33,136 bases of DNA, from assembly GCA_017414715.1 (NCBI GenBank), contig JAFQKV010000025.1, positions 1-33,136 on the forward strand, written 5' to 3'. How positions within the stretch are numbered: position 1 is the first letter of the stretch; every line of letters starts with the position of its first letter. The DNA comes from Clostridia bacterium. Lineage in GTDB: Bacteria > Bacillota > Clostridia > Oscillospirales > QAMX01. Both the position numbers and the translations under genes were made by a program. Below are positions 23,500 to 31,022 of the stretch, piece after piece. Under the pieces are notes generated by a model that was given only the letters and a program-made list of their open reading frames with translations, had not been told where the DNA came from and searched no databases.

Positions 23500-24516
23500 T
23501 CACTCATTCTCCGTGGAGAGCGACATCGTGGCATACGCGTTGAGATCCGGCCCGGCCGTATGCCCGGCAAGATACTCGTAATAGCCCAGCGCGCCCACCA
23601 TGGCGGCGTTGTCGCCGCAGTATTTCAAAGGCGGGATGCATAGCCGCAGCCCCGCCGCAGCGCAGGCCCTCTCCAGATCCCGGCGCAGAACGGAATTGGC
23701 CGCCACGCCGCCGCCAACGCAGACGGTGGTGCAGCCGGTGAGCTCCGCCGCTTTCAAAAGGCGGGGCACCAGCATATCCGATACCGTACGGCAGAAGGAT
23801 GCGCACAGATCGGGGACAGAGGGCTCCAGCCCCTTCTGCTGCAGATTATGTACCGTATTGATGACCGCCGTCTTCAGCCCGGAAAAAGAGCAGTCCAGCG
23901 GCGCATCGGCAAAGGAGGGGCGGGGAAACTCGTAGGCACGGTCATTTCCACCCGCCGCAAGCCGATCCATCGCCGCGCCGGCAGGATAGGTCAGACCCAG
24001 GCAGCGCCCCACCTTGTCAAAGGCTTCTCCTGCGGCATCGTCCTTCGTTCCGCCAAGAAAGCGGAATTTGGTATAATCCTCCACGTGGATAAAAGCGGTG
24101 GTTCCGCCGGAGCAGGCCAACGCCACAAAGGGAGGCTCCAGCTCCGGGAAGGCAAGATAGGCCGCCGCCACGTGGGCCCGCACGTGATGCACGGGTATGA
24201 GCGGCACCCCAAGAGTCGCCGCAAGGGATTTGGCAAAGGAAAGTCCCACCAGCAGCGCACCGATGAGCCCCGGTGCATAGGTCACCGCCACAGCATCGAC
24301 ATCCGCAAGGGTGAGCCCGGCATCGTCCAGGGCATTCCTGCACAGCCGGGAGATGGCCTCGGTGTGCATGCGGGAGGCGATCTCCGGCACGACACCGCCG
24401 TAGAGGGCGTGGGTATCAGTTTGGGAGGAAACACAGGAGGAAAGCACCCGTCGGCCATCCTCCACCACGGCGACGCAGGTATCGTCGCAGGAGGATTCAA
24501 AGGCAAGTATCTTCAT
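23500..24516 (-). CDS. tsaD: tRNA N6-adenosine threonylcarbamoyltransferase TsaD
   Basis: A 338-residue ASKHA-fold enzyme of the universal Kae1/YgjD family. It starts MKILAFESSCDDT; the metal-binding histidines are in HHVRAH (H111 and H115, where most bacteria have HHMEGH), and ACSGGTTAF, GEAFDKVGRCLGL and CVGGGVAANSVLR follow in order. With TsaB, TsaC and TsaE it makes the t6A base at position 37 of ANN-decoding tRNAs. Start at 24516 follows GGAGG by 10 bases, which lies in the end of the ROK gene. The VRA in place of MEG between the two histidines is unusual but the metal ligands are kept. Confidence 0.95.
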   Translation of the reverse strand: MKILAFESSCDDTCVAVVEDGRRVLSSCVSSQTDTHALYGGVVPEIASRMHTEAISRLCRNALDDAGLTLADVDAVAVTYAPGLIGALLVGLSFAKSLAATLGVPLIPVHHVRAHVAAAYLAFPELEPPFVALACSGGTTAFIHVEDYTKFRFLGGTKDDAAGEAFDKVGRCLGLTYPAGAAMDRLAAGGNDRAYEFPRPSFADAPLDCSFSGLKTAVINTVHNLQQKGLEPSVPDLCASFCRTVSDMLVPRLLKAAELTGCTTVCVGGGVAANSVLRRDLERACAAAGLRLCIPPLKYCGDNAAMVGALGYYEYLAGHTAGPDLNAYATMSLSTENE

Positions 24517-24521
24517 GCAAA

Positions 24522-25496
24522 TTACGCCTCCGCAAGGAGATTTGCCGCCACCGACAGGGCGGCGTAGTCGCCGATGGCATCGCCAAGGGCGGCGGGCAGG
24601 ATCCGGCAGACCGCTGCCGCACCGGGCAGAGCCTCCCGGGAAAGTTCCCGCAGAGCCGCCTCCCGCAGCAGATGCTCGCTGCGGGCATAGACGCTGCCGA
24701 TGACAATGGCCTCGGGATTTAAGATATCCACCAACACCGCAAGTCCGCGGCCCAGCCATGCACCGCACTCCTCGTAGATGGCGCAGGCATCCGCATCCCC
24801 CGCATTGGCCGCCATGGCCACGCTCTTTGCGGAAAGCTCCTCCAGCGCCGCCGTATTCGGGCAAAACGCAAAGGGACGTCCCTGCTGAATGGCCTCGTAG
24901 GCGCGCGTGCGGGCCAGCTGCGCAAGTCCTCCGCCGCTGCAGAAGCCCTCAAAGGAGCCGGCTTTGCCGTAGCCCACCGGGCCGAGGGCGGAGAGACGGA
25001 CGTGTCCGACCTCGCCGGCGTTGTCGTTTGCGCCGGCATACAGCCGCCCGTCCAGGATCAGTCCGGCACCGAGACCGGTGCCGAAGGTAAGAAACGCCAT
25101 ATGCTTCAGCCCCTGCCCGGCACCAAAGCGCCATTCCGCCAGTGCGCAGGCATTGGCATCGTTCTGCAGGCCGCAGGGAACGCCGAAGCGCTTCTCCATG
25201 CGCTCACAGACAGGCACGTCATCCCAGCCCGACAGATTTGGAGGCGAGAGCACCCGGCCGGTTTTGGAATCCAGCGGTCCGCCGCAGGAAACGCCGATGG
25301 CAGCAAGGCTCTCCGGGGCGATGCCCACCTCCCGCGCCACCTCGCAAAGCGCCTCCTCCAGCCCCTCCAGCGTTGCCTCCGGGGATCCCGGCGTGGGAAA
25401 CTGCACCCGGGCGCATACAGAAAGAGAGCCGCCCTCCAGCCGCCCGACCAGGGCCGCGCATTTGGTTCCGCCGATATCCAGACCGCCGATATACAT
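24522..25496 (-). CDS. ROK-family sugar kinase
   Basis: A 324-residue ROK protein without a DNA-binding domain, hence a kinase rather than a repressor. DIGGTK (7-12) binds ATP phosphate, the catalytic Asp is in QNDANA (Asp113), FGTGLGAG follows (138-145), then GEVGH (161-165). The usual ROK zinc cluster C-x-C-G-x-x-G-C is absent; in its place stands LGPVGYGKAGSFEGFCSGGGL (from 171), as in a zinc-less Firmicute subgroup. It probably phosphorylates glucose or another hexose. Start at 25496 follows GGAG by 8 bases. It lies 5 bases ahead of tsaD and is likely co-transcribed with it. Confidence 0.87.
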   Translation of the reverse strand: MYIGGLDIGGTKCAALVGRLEGGSLSVCARVQFPTPGSPEATLEGLEEALCEVAREVGIAPESLAAIGVSCGGPLDSKTGRVLSPPNLSGWDDVPVCERMEKRFGVPCGLQNDANACALAEWRFGAGQGLKHMAFLTFGTGLGAGLILDGRLYAGANDNAGEVGHVRLSALGPVGYGKAGSFEGFCSGGGLAQLARTRAYEAIQQGRPFAFCPNTAALEELSAKSVAMAANAGDADACAIYEECGAWLGRGLAVLVDILNPEAIVIGSVYARSEHLLREAALRELSREALPGAAAVCRILPAALGDAIGDYAALSVAANLLAEA

Positions 25497-25516
25497 ACTG
25501 AAATCTCCTCTCATCC

Positions 25517-25619
25517 TGTGGAAAACTTTTCTTTTTCATCCCGATGCAGGTGAATTTTTCCTTGCTGCTGCACGATAAATCAACATTTTCCACAGAGTTA
25601 TCAACACAGATGTGGAAAG
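25517..25619. repeat. Cluster of four DnaA-box-like 9-mers (between divergent genes)
   Basis: TGTGGAAAA (25517-25525, inverse of TTTTCCACA), TTTTCCACA (25586-25594), TTATCAACA (25598-25606) and TGTGGAAAG (25611-25619). Two fit TTWTNCACA exactly and two have one mismatch. Their mixed orientation in the divergent intergenic space resembles a DnaA-binding regulatory region. Confidence 0.45.
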
Positions 25620-25640
25620 TGTGCATTTTCCCTTACCGCC

Positions 25641-25669
25641 TTGCATAGTCGGGCAAAAAGAGGTATAAT
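25641..25669 (+). promoter_or_regulatory. SigA-type promoter of the small membrane protein gene
   Basis: -35 TTGCAT (25641-25646), 17-base spacer, perfect -10 TATAAT (25664-25669), 35 bases ahead of the ATG. Confidence 0.85.
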
Positions 25670-25703
25670 AATGCAAAATGAAATTCTGCAAAGGAGCGAG
25701 AAC

Positions 25704-26201
25704 ATGGAAAAACGCAAAAGCCTCGGAGCCTGGCTCGAACAGCAGGAGCAGAAAAATCCTCTGCGTTTCAAAACCTATTATCCCGCGTTTGTCATGGAGT
25801 TCAGCTTTCTCGCCGTCATTCTCGCCTTCGCCCTCGCGCGGCTGGTGACCGGCGGCTTTGATGCGCTGAACCGGGGCCTCGGCTGGCTGGAACCGTTGGA
25901 AATGCTCATTTCCTGCCTTCTGCATCCCCTCATCCTCGCCATACTGCATTACAAGGACTGCCGCAAAAACGGTGTTTACATTTTTTTCAAGAGCCTCGGC
26001 CGCATCACCATTCCGAGTCTGCTGCTCACCCTCTGTGTTGGGCTCAACGACGTGCTGGTGACGGCGCTACTCACCTCACAGGGCGCATCCTTCAGCTGGA
26101 AGATGACGGCGCTGCTGCTCGGCGCAACGGTGCTGGTGCTCTTCATTCTCGGGCTTTTATGTCAGATGATCCTTATTTTTGCCCGTGCAAGAAACGAATA
26201 A
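25704..26201 (+). CDS. Small integral membrane protein of unknown function
   Basis: A 165-residue protein with a charged N-terminus (MEKRKSLGAWLEQQEQK) and four hydrophobic segments at about residues 32-50, 68-85, 97-122 and 132-158. I recognise no family; no catalytic motif is apparent. Start at 25704 is set by AAGGAG 7 bases upstream; it has its own promoter and terminator, so it is a single-gene transcript. It is divergent from the ROK-tsaD pair across a region holding DnaA-box-like sites. Confidence 0.75.
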   Translation: MEKRKSLGAWLEQQEQKNPLRFKTYYPAFVMEFSFLAVILAFALARLVTGGFDALNRGLGWLEPLEMLISCLLHPLILAILHYKDCRKNGVYIFFKSLGRITIPSLLLTLCVGLNDVLVTALLTSQGASFSWKMTALLLGATVLVLFILGLLCQMILIFARARNE

Positions 26202-26226
26202 GGCAATATCCCGCATCTTTTCGGGG

Positions 26227-26258
26227 AGAGGCAAGACCGTGTGTCCTGCCTCTTTTTT
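26227..26258 (+). terminator. Terminator of the small membrane protein gene
   Basis: AGAGGCA (26227-26233) pairs with TGCCTCT (26247-26253), with an inner GAC/GTC stem, followed by TTTTTA. It also lies at the end of the convergent PurL-like gene. Confidence 0.85.
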
Positions 26259-27285
26259 ATTTGTGCATGTTCTCCCATGCGCGCCGTGCGGCAACGCGGT
26301 AGGCCGCAAGGTCAGAGAGCTTGGCTCCCCGACCGTCGGGGAAAATAAACTGACCGTCATCGGTCACCCGGCCAATATAGAGCGCACCGGGGATCTCCTC
26401 CGCCGTCTCCATCACGAGACCGCCAAAGTTTAAAAGCAGGAAGGCAAAGATATCCAATTCGCTCTCCGCCTTGAATCCAGACCCGCCGCAGAGGGACAGA
26501 ATGGCCTCCGCAGGCCCCGCCGTGCCCACGGCACGGGCGGAAAGCACCCGGCCCTCTGCCGCAAGGCGGCGGAAAAGAGCGTGCGCTGCGGGAATCCCGT
26601 CCAGATCCGGAAGCGAATCGGGGCAGCAGGGTGCCGCAAGGAAATACACCGGATTTCCGGCGGCGCGGAAGCTCTCCGCTGCCTCGCGCTCCACAGGGGC
26701 ATAGATCGTCACGCTTGCCTCCCCCTCCTCTGCCTGCAGTTCACAGTTAAAGGCAAGAGCGGCATCGATCACAGCGCACAGTCCGGCAATTCCCTCCGCC
26801 GCAGCGGGAAAGCTTGCCCGGCACAGTGTGGGAGCACCGCCGCCGGCAGCGCAAAGCTCCGCCGCCGCCCGCATAAAGACAGCCAGCGCCGCCGCATAGG
26901 GACCGGACAGCCGGCTGCTTGCCGGCGTGAGGGTCACAGACAACCCATCCGCCGTGCGCAGGACACCGGAGACGGAAAAATCTCCCTCAACCGCCAGCGG
27001 GAAGAGCTCCAGATCGCAGGCCATTCCGGACAGCCAGCCCTGCGGTCCGCCGCAGGAGGGCGGAAAGAGCTCCGGGATCCGCTTCTCCTCTGCGATCTCC
27101 GGGAAGACCTCTCCCACCGCCGGGGCGGCGTTCCCCTCACCGCGCAGGAGCGCAGGAGCCTTAAGAAGATTTGCAAAGGTCACGGGGATCCCCGCATCCG
27201 CGAGGCTTTCCAGCGTGCCGCAGACAGATTCGTCCGCAATATGTTCCGGATTGATCCGGGCGTTTTGTGGAATTCTTTCACTCAT
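26257..27285 (-). CDS. Degenerate PurL-like protein (FGAM synthase C-terminal half homologue)
   Basis: A 342-residue protein with no catalytic motif but repeated local similarity, in the same order, to the second AIRS-like half of clade II phosphoribosylformylglycinamidine synthase. SGPYAAALAVFMRAAAELCAAGG resembles the SPxHGAxYAVxEsvakxvAaGG block, ESFRAAGNPVYFLAAP the PEFKxAGnxVylL block, and EGRVLSARAVGTAGPAEAI the gkVisAyxvgxGGiaEAl block. The GGKDSMSG signature of the active enzyme is missing. It is therefore probably a diverged paralogue or regulator, not an enzyme of purine synthesis. AGGAGG 9 bases upstream fixes the start; it overlaps the PrsW-like gene stop by 8 bases. The assignment is by motif memory and needs a profile search. 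Confidence 0.45.
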   Translation of the reverse strand: MSERIPQNARINPEHIADESVCGTLESLADAGIPVTFANLLKAPALLRGEGNAAPAVGEVFPEIAEEKRIPELFPPSCGGPQGWLSGMACDLELFPLAVEGDFSVSGVLRTADGLSVTLTPASSRLSGPYAAALAVFMRAAAELCAAGGGAPTLCRASFPAAAEGIAGLCAVIDAALAFNCELQAEEGEASVTIYAPVEREAAESFRAAGNPVYFLAAPCCPDSLPDLDGIPAAHALFRRLAAEGRVLSARAVGTAGPAEAILSLCGGSGFKAESELDIFAFLLLNFGGLVMETAEEIPGALYIGRVTDDGQFIFPDGRGAKLSDLAAYRVAARRAWENMHK

Positions 27286-28021
27286 TTTCGTTTTCCTCCT
27301 CCCGTCGGCGAATTCGCTCCGCCTCTGCGGCCTCCGCCGCAAGAGTATCCTGTTTTACCCGAAGCGATTCCCGGATAAAGAGCCAGCCCGTGATGCCAAG
27401 GGTGACCGCAAAGGAAAGGACTGTCAGCACCGGACCAAAAGCATTTCCGTTCAGGGTCGCCGTGATGCCCGTCTCCAGAAGGCCGTGCAAAAGGAAGGGC
27501 AGCACGATGGCACAGGCGTTGTTGAACTTATAGGGCACACAGTAGGTCTTGGTTCTCCCGTAGAAGCAGCCCATCAGCGCACCGACACAGAACTGCAGGG
27601 GCAGCCCCGTCAGAAAACGCAGCCAAAGTCCGCCGCGGTTGATGGGATTGACCGCAAGCAGGCAAAGCTCCGCCATCTGATATCCGCCAAAGAGAAAGAC
27701 GGAGATGAGCACCGCATCAAAGCGGCGGCGGTAAAGCCGCACCCGGCGGGTATCTGCAAACAGGGCGAGAAATTTCATCACCGTTTCCACCAGAGCGGTA
27801 CAGCCAAAGGCGGCAAGAAGCAGCACCCACAGAGACAGATCTTCCCCGGATATATAGGAGAAGGCCGCCGTCTGAAATATCATAGTGGGTATGATGATCA
27901 CAGCACCCCAGATGTAGGTGGAAATCAGCGATCCGGCAAAATCCCGTCCTCTCCAGCGGCGGGCATAGCAATACAGAAGCGCAAAAAGCGCAACATTGAC
28001 AACGGCAGGCAGCAGGAACAC
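27278..28021 (-). CDS. PrsW-like intramembrane protease family protein
   Basis: A 247-residue protein with about seven hydrophobic segments. Motifs in the order of PrsW/Rce1-like glutamic intramembrane proteases are visible: ALVETVMKF (E-x3-K), RRRFDAVLISVFLFGGYQMAEL (FD...G...E) and LLHGLLETG (H). The second Glu of the EE-x2-K motif is replaced by Thr, so activity is uncertain. PrsW cleaves anti-sigma factors in the membrane; the substrate here is unknown. The long C-terminal tail is charged (EERIRRREEENENE-like). GTG at 28021 is preferred because AGGAGG lies 9 bases upstream; a longer GTG start at 28042 would put that site inside the gene. Overlaps the PurL-like gene, so the two form one transcript. 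Confidence 0.6.
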   Translation of the reverse strand: MFLLPAVVNVALFALLYCYARRWRGRDFAGSLISTYIWGAVIIIPTMIFQTAAFSYISGEDLSLWVLLLAAFGCTALVETVMKFLALFADTRRVRLYRRRFDAVLISVFLFGGYQMAELCLLAVNPINRGGLWLRFLTGLPLQFCVGALMGCFYGRTKTYCVPYKFNNACAIVLPFLLHGLLETGITATLNGNAFGPVLTVLSFAVTLGITGWLFIRESLRVKQDTLAAEAAEAERIRRREEENENE

Positions 28022-28065
28022 AGACCGCAACCTCCTTCTCACGAAAAATTTATATACAACAATGT

Positions 28066-28094
28066 ATTATAACATATTTCCGCCTCCGTCACAA
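28066..28094 (-). promoter_or_regulatory. Promoter of the PrsW-like/PurL-like operon
   Basis: On the minus strand -35 TTGTGA (28089-28094), 17-base spacer, perfect -10 TATAAT (28066-28071). A short inverted repeat ATACA-acaa-TGTAT (28055-28068) overlaps its start side. Confidence 0.7.
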
Positions 28095-28132
28095 CTGCAA
28101 AAAAGCCATCTTCATCCGCACCCACGGCACGG

Positions 28133-28162
28133 TTGCAACCTGCCGGCGGGATGTGTTATAAT
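28133..28162 (+). promoter_or_regulatory. Promoter of the acyltransferase gene
   Basis: -35 TTGCAA (28133-28138), 18-base spacer, perfect -10 TATAAT (28157-28162), about 70 bases ahead of the ATG. Confidence 0.75.
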
Positions 28163-28180
28163 ACTCCTGCCGGCAGGTTG
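28136..28180. promoter_or_regulatory. Twin palindromic operators around the acyltransferase promoter
   Basis: CAACCTGCCGGC (28136-28147) and GCCGGCAGGTTG (28169-28180) are perfect inverted 12-mers with the -10 box between them. Each half is itself a palindrome-like box: CCTGCCGGCGGG (28139-28150) and the perfect CCTGCCGGCAGG (28167-28178), centres 28 bases apart. Binding of a dimeric repressor at both would cover -35 and start site. Confidence 0.6.
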
Positions 28181-28231
28181 ATTCTTTCATTCTCTGTTTT
28201 TTATGTTTTCCGTATTTTAAAGGAGGATATT

Positions 28232-29291
28232 ATGCATATAAATCACCCCCCCCCCGCATTTTTCGCACATTGACGCAATTAAGTCATTTGCCTCTCTCTC
28301 GGTCATAACGATTCACGCCGCGGCGCCGGCGCTTTCCGGCTTTCCCGCCGGTTCCGGCAATTGGCTCACGGCACTTTTCTTCCGTACGCTCTGTGCCGCC
28401 GCAGTCCCCCTCTTTCTGATGTGTACCGGTGTTCTCTTTTTTCGAAGTGACCGGCATATCGGTCTGCGGGACGTTTGGTGCAGGTACATTCCCCGCATCC
28501 TCCTCTGCCTCGCAGTATGGTCGCTGCTCTACGAGGGACTTGACCTCTTCCGTCTTTCCCTGTCTCAGCCCCTCGAGCTTGCGGATATCCTTGCCGCCGG
28601 ACGGCGGTTACTCACAGCAAGCACCCATTTTCATCTCTATTACCTGTACATCGTTCTGTTGGTTTACGCTCTTGTACCGCTGCTGCGCGATCTGCTCCGC
28701 GGCATGAGCGCTGCACATCTGCGCTATCTTCTCGGGCTTTGGGCCGTTGTCGGCCTTCTCTTTCCCCTGCTGCGGCAATTCCGCCCTTTCACCGCCATGA
28801 CCGGTATTCCCCTGCAATACCCCTTGAATATGACCTGGTCCGCCGCAGGCTACTGTATCCTCGGGCATTATCTGCATGAAAATCCACCGAAATCACGCCT
28901 GTTTCCCTGTCTCGCCGCTGTTTCCGGTTTTTGCGGCATCTTTGGCTCCACTGTCTGGCTCTCCCTGCGGCGCGGAAGCTTTCAGACCGTATTTTTAGAG
29001 GGCATGACTCCCTTCGTCGCGCTTTCCGCTGTCGGCATTTTTTCTCTCTGCCGCTGCTTTACCCCAGGTGCCCACACCGCCCGTCTCATACGGTATATCG
29101 CCCGCGCCTCCTTCTGTATCTACCTCGTCCACGACGTTTTCAACATTCTCCTGCGCGCCCTCGGCATCACCGCCACCGCCTTCACGCCCCTCTTCTCCGT
29201 CCCGGTGATCTGCCTGTCCGTGCTTGTCGGCAGCCTTGGCGTGCATGCCGTCCTCTCCCGCATACCCATTGTCAAAAAATGGCTCATCTGA
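28232..29291 (+). CDS. Membrane O-acyltransferase (acyltransferase 3 family), interrupted by a C10 tract
   Basis: AAAGGAGG (28219-28226) precedes an ATG at 28232, but a run of ten C at 28246-28255 throws the frame into a TGA after 13 codons. With nine C (or twelve) the frame runs on to 29291 as a protein of 352 residues, the usual length for acyltransferase 3 (OafA/WecH type) proteins. The restored N-terminus reads PHFSHIDAIKSFASLSVITIH, matching the family's first helix with its conserved His, and about ten membrane helices follow, ending RIPIVKKW. Such enzymes O-acetylate surface polysaccharide or peptidoglycan. A C-tract at codon 5 behind a good ribosome binding site is the pattern of a phase-variable contingency gene, here OFF. 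A homopolymer sequencing error is the alternative. Confidence 0.72.
28246..28255 (+). repeat. Poly-C tract (ten C) in the acyltransferase start region
   Basis: Ten consecutive C directly after codons 1-4 (M-H-I-N). It is the only homopolymer of this size in a coding region of the window. Slippage by one base switches the downstream gene between in-frame and stop. Confidence 0.9.
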
Positions 29292-29297
29292 GCATAA

Positions 29298-29332
29298 AGC
29301 ACCCCTGCGGATTTCTTTTCCGCAGGGGTGCT
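29298..29332. terminator. Bidirectional terminator between acyltransferase and beta-propeller genes
   Basis: A 14-bp perfect stem (AGCACCCCTGCGGA with its complement) around TTTCTTT, with T-rich sequence on both sides. It serves both convergent genes. Confidence 0.85.
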
Positions 29333-29338
29333 GCCGTT

Positions 29339-30784
29339 TCATTTTTCTTCCGTCGCCGCAAACCGCATGGCAAACAGCTCGGCATCAGACATCTCAAATT
29401 CAAAGATCACCGGCTTACCGGAAAGCTTCTGCAGGCTTTCGTCAAAATCCACCGCTCTGTCCACGGAATCGCCGAACATCTCGCAGGTCTCGTATCCGGG
29501 AATGGGCGCGCCCTCTCCGTCAAGGATGCACAGACGAATACCGCCCCGGGCGGAGGTGCGGAAATTGAGGAAAAGCGCGTCTCCGTCAAAGACAAAGGGC
29601 TTCGTCCGCAGGTTCTTTTTGCGGTAGGGTGCTTTGACGGAGGCAAAGCCCTCCCGGCGGCAGGAATAGCGCACCAGGCGGGTGGGCACGTCCATCCAGT
29701 GGTTTTCAAACACGTAGAGGGACAGCTCCTCCGGCTCCCCTTCAAAGGCAGAGGGCAGCCGCAAAAGCTCTCCGCAGGCAGGAAAACAGTCTCCGTAGAC
29801 CCAGTTGCGCCCGTTTTCCGGTCCCGGGGTGATGACGGCCTCATCAAACCGATGCCAGTGATATGCATCCCTCGAGGACATAAACACGCAATCGGTCACC
29901 GCAAGGCCGTACCGCGGCGAGACGTCAAAGCGTTCCTTTCGCGCCGCCTTTCCGCCAAGGCGATCATAATTCTTCGTCCACTCCTTCCGCTCCACATACC
30001 GGGAGGGAAAGCCGACGTAATAGCGCCGGTCAAAGGGATAGGCGGAAACGGCATTGGTATACAGCGGATATTCCTCCGCATCGCCGAAATCCAGTTCCAC
30101 CGGCTCGGACCAGTGTTCAAAGTCTGCAGATTCCAGCACGCAGATCCCGCGGAGCGTTCTCTCAAAGAATCGCGCATCCGGCGATGCCTCCCTGCGCCTC
30201 TGCTGGCGAATAAAACAGAAATATTTGCCCCGCGCTTCATCGTAATGCAGGGTGTTCTGCGTGTCGTAGGCATACCCCGTGGAGATGACGGAATGGGGCG
30301 TAAAGCGGATCCCGTCGGCCGAGACCAGGCACTGCAGGCTGCTGTTTACGGCACCGGGATCGGCATTGGCCGCCATCACGGCTTTGTAGCGCATCTCCGG
30401 CGGGCAGTCGGGGTTCGGGTCTTTCATAACGGTGAAATTATCGGGGATGCCCTTCAGGATGATGTTGTTGTCCGTACTGCCGTTATATTCGCAGATGCCA
30501 AGGCTCGGGCGCTCCCAGTGAATGCCGTCCCGGCTTTCCGCATAGCACACGTTGATGCATAAGGGCTTATCCTTCCAGCCCCATGCCTCATAGTACATCC
30601 GGTAAATATCTCCGTCCCGAAAAACGGTGAAAAAGTCGGTGCAGTTGCCCTCCCAGGGACGGTCAAGGGTCATGACGACCTCTTCCCTGCGCAGCCGGTT
30701 TGCCGACAGCTCCGCATCCGTATGCACCCAGTCGATCAGCGCATCGTCCCAAAAGGGGATCAGCCCGGATTTGCGCGTTTCCAT
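29339..30784 (-). CDS. GH32/GH43-like five-bladed beta-propeller protein
   Basis: A 481-residue protein without signal peptide. The sequence has the blade pattern of glycoside hydrolase clans with a five-bladed propeller: DRPWEGNCTDFFTVFRDGDIYRMYYEAW, then YAESRDGIHWERPSLGICEYNGS, SADGIRFTPH, SADFEHWSEP and SSRDAYHWHRFDEAVI, that is, repeated S-x-D-x-x-x-W edges. A C-terminal beta domain follows from about residue 390. Such proteins occur among uncharacterised GH32-type hydrolases; catalytic acids cannot be assigned with confidence by eye. Start at 30784 has GGAGG 10 bases upstream and an extended -10 promoter ahead. A single-gene transcript ending at the shared terminator. Confidence 0.7.
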   Translation of the reverse strand: METRKSGLIPFWDDALIDWVHTDAELSANRLRREEVVMTLDRPWEGNCTDFFTVFRDGDIYRMYYEAWGWKDKPLCINVCYAESRDGIHWERPSLGICEYNGSTDNNIILKGIPDNFTVMKDPNPDCPPEMRYKAVMAANADPGAVNSSLQCLVSADGIRFTPHSVISTGYAYDTQNTLHYDEARGKYFCFIRQQRRREASPDARFFERTLRGICVLESADFEHWSEPVELDFGDAEEYPLYTNAVSAYPFDRRYYVGFPSRYVERKEWTKNYDRLGGKAARKERFDVSPRYGLAVTDCVFMSSRDAYHWHRFDEAVITPGPENGRNWVYGDCFPACGELLRLPSAFEGEPEELSLYVFENHWMDVPTRLVRYSCRREGFASVKAPYRKKNLRTKPFVFDGDALFLNFRTSARGGIRLCILDGEGAPIPGYETCEMFGDSVDRAVDFDESLQKLSGKPVIFEFEMSDAELFAMRFAATEEK

Positions 30785-30817
30785 ACCGTTTTTACCTCCG
30801 CGCCCGCAGTTTTCTCA

Positions 30818-30826
30818 ATTATACCA
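30818..30826 (-). promoter_or_regulatory. Extended -10 promoter of the beta-propeller gene
   Basis: On the minus strand TGG-TATAAT (extended -10, TATAAT at 30818-30823). No good -35 is present at normal distance; that position is taken by the inverted repeat at 30847-30861. Confidence 0.7.
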
Positions 30827-30846
30827 TGTTCTTCCGGCCGTGTATA

Positions 30847-30861
30847 TGTCCCACCGGGACA
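30847..30861. promoter_or_regulatory. Operator-like inverted repeat in the -35 region of the beta-propeller gene
   Basis: TGTCCC-acc-GGGACA, two 6-bp arms with a 3-base spacer, in the region where the -35 box would lie. It may be an activator or repressor site. Confidence 0.45.
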
Positions 30862-30923
30862 ATTTCGGCAAAAATCCGTGACCGTTTTTCGGAAATGCAG
30901 TTTTTCGTCAGAGATATGATCGA

Positions 30924-30949
30924 GCGGCCGCCTGCAAGAGAGCGGCCGC
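30924..30949. terminator. GC-rich hairpin upstream of the accessory region
   Basis: Two copies of GCGGCCGC (30924-30931 and 30942-30949) can pair around a 10-base loop. Only a short T-rich tail follows rightward; it may end the leftward hypothetical gene. Confidence 0.4.
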
Positions 30950-30965
30950 CGTTTCTTATGCAGTT

Positions 30966-31020
30966 GCCTCCCTTGGCTCTCCCTTTGGGAGAGCTGTCAC
31001 CGCAGATGACCGAGAGGGCC
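30966..31020. repeat. Dispersed palindromic repeat, single arm
   Basis: Contains GGCTCTCCCTTTGGGAGAGC, a hairpin, then CTGTCACCGCAGATGACCGAGAGGG. The same organisation (hairpin plus 'TG(G/T)C...GAGGG' tail) recurs, with changed sequence, at 31855-31969 and 32692-32820. It is of the palindromic type common in gut Clostridia and directly abuts the stop of the next gene. Confidence 0.65.
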
Positions 31021-31022
31021 TT

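Noticed and set aside
25500..25640. Chromosomal replication origin
   Set aside because: DnaA-like boxes are few, there is no dnaA/dnaN/rpmH nearby and no AT-rich unwinding region.
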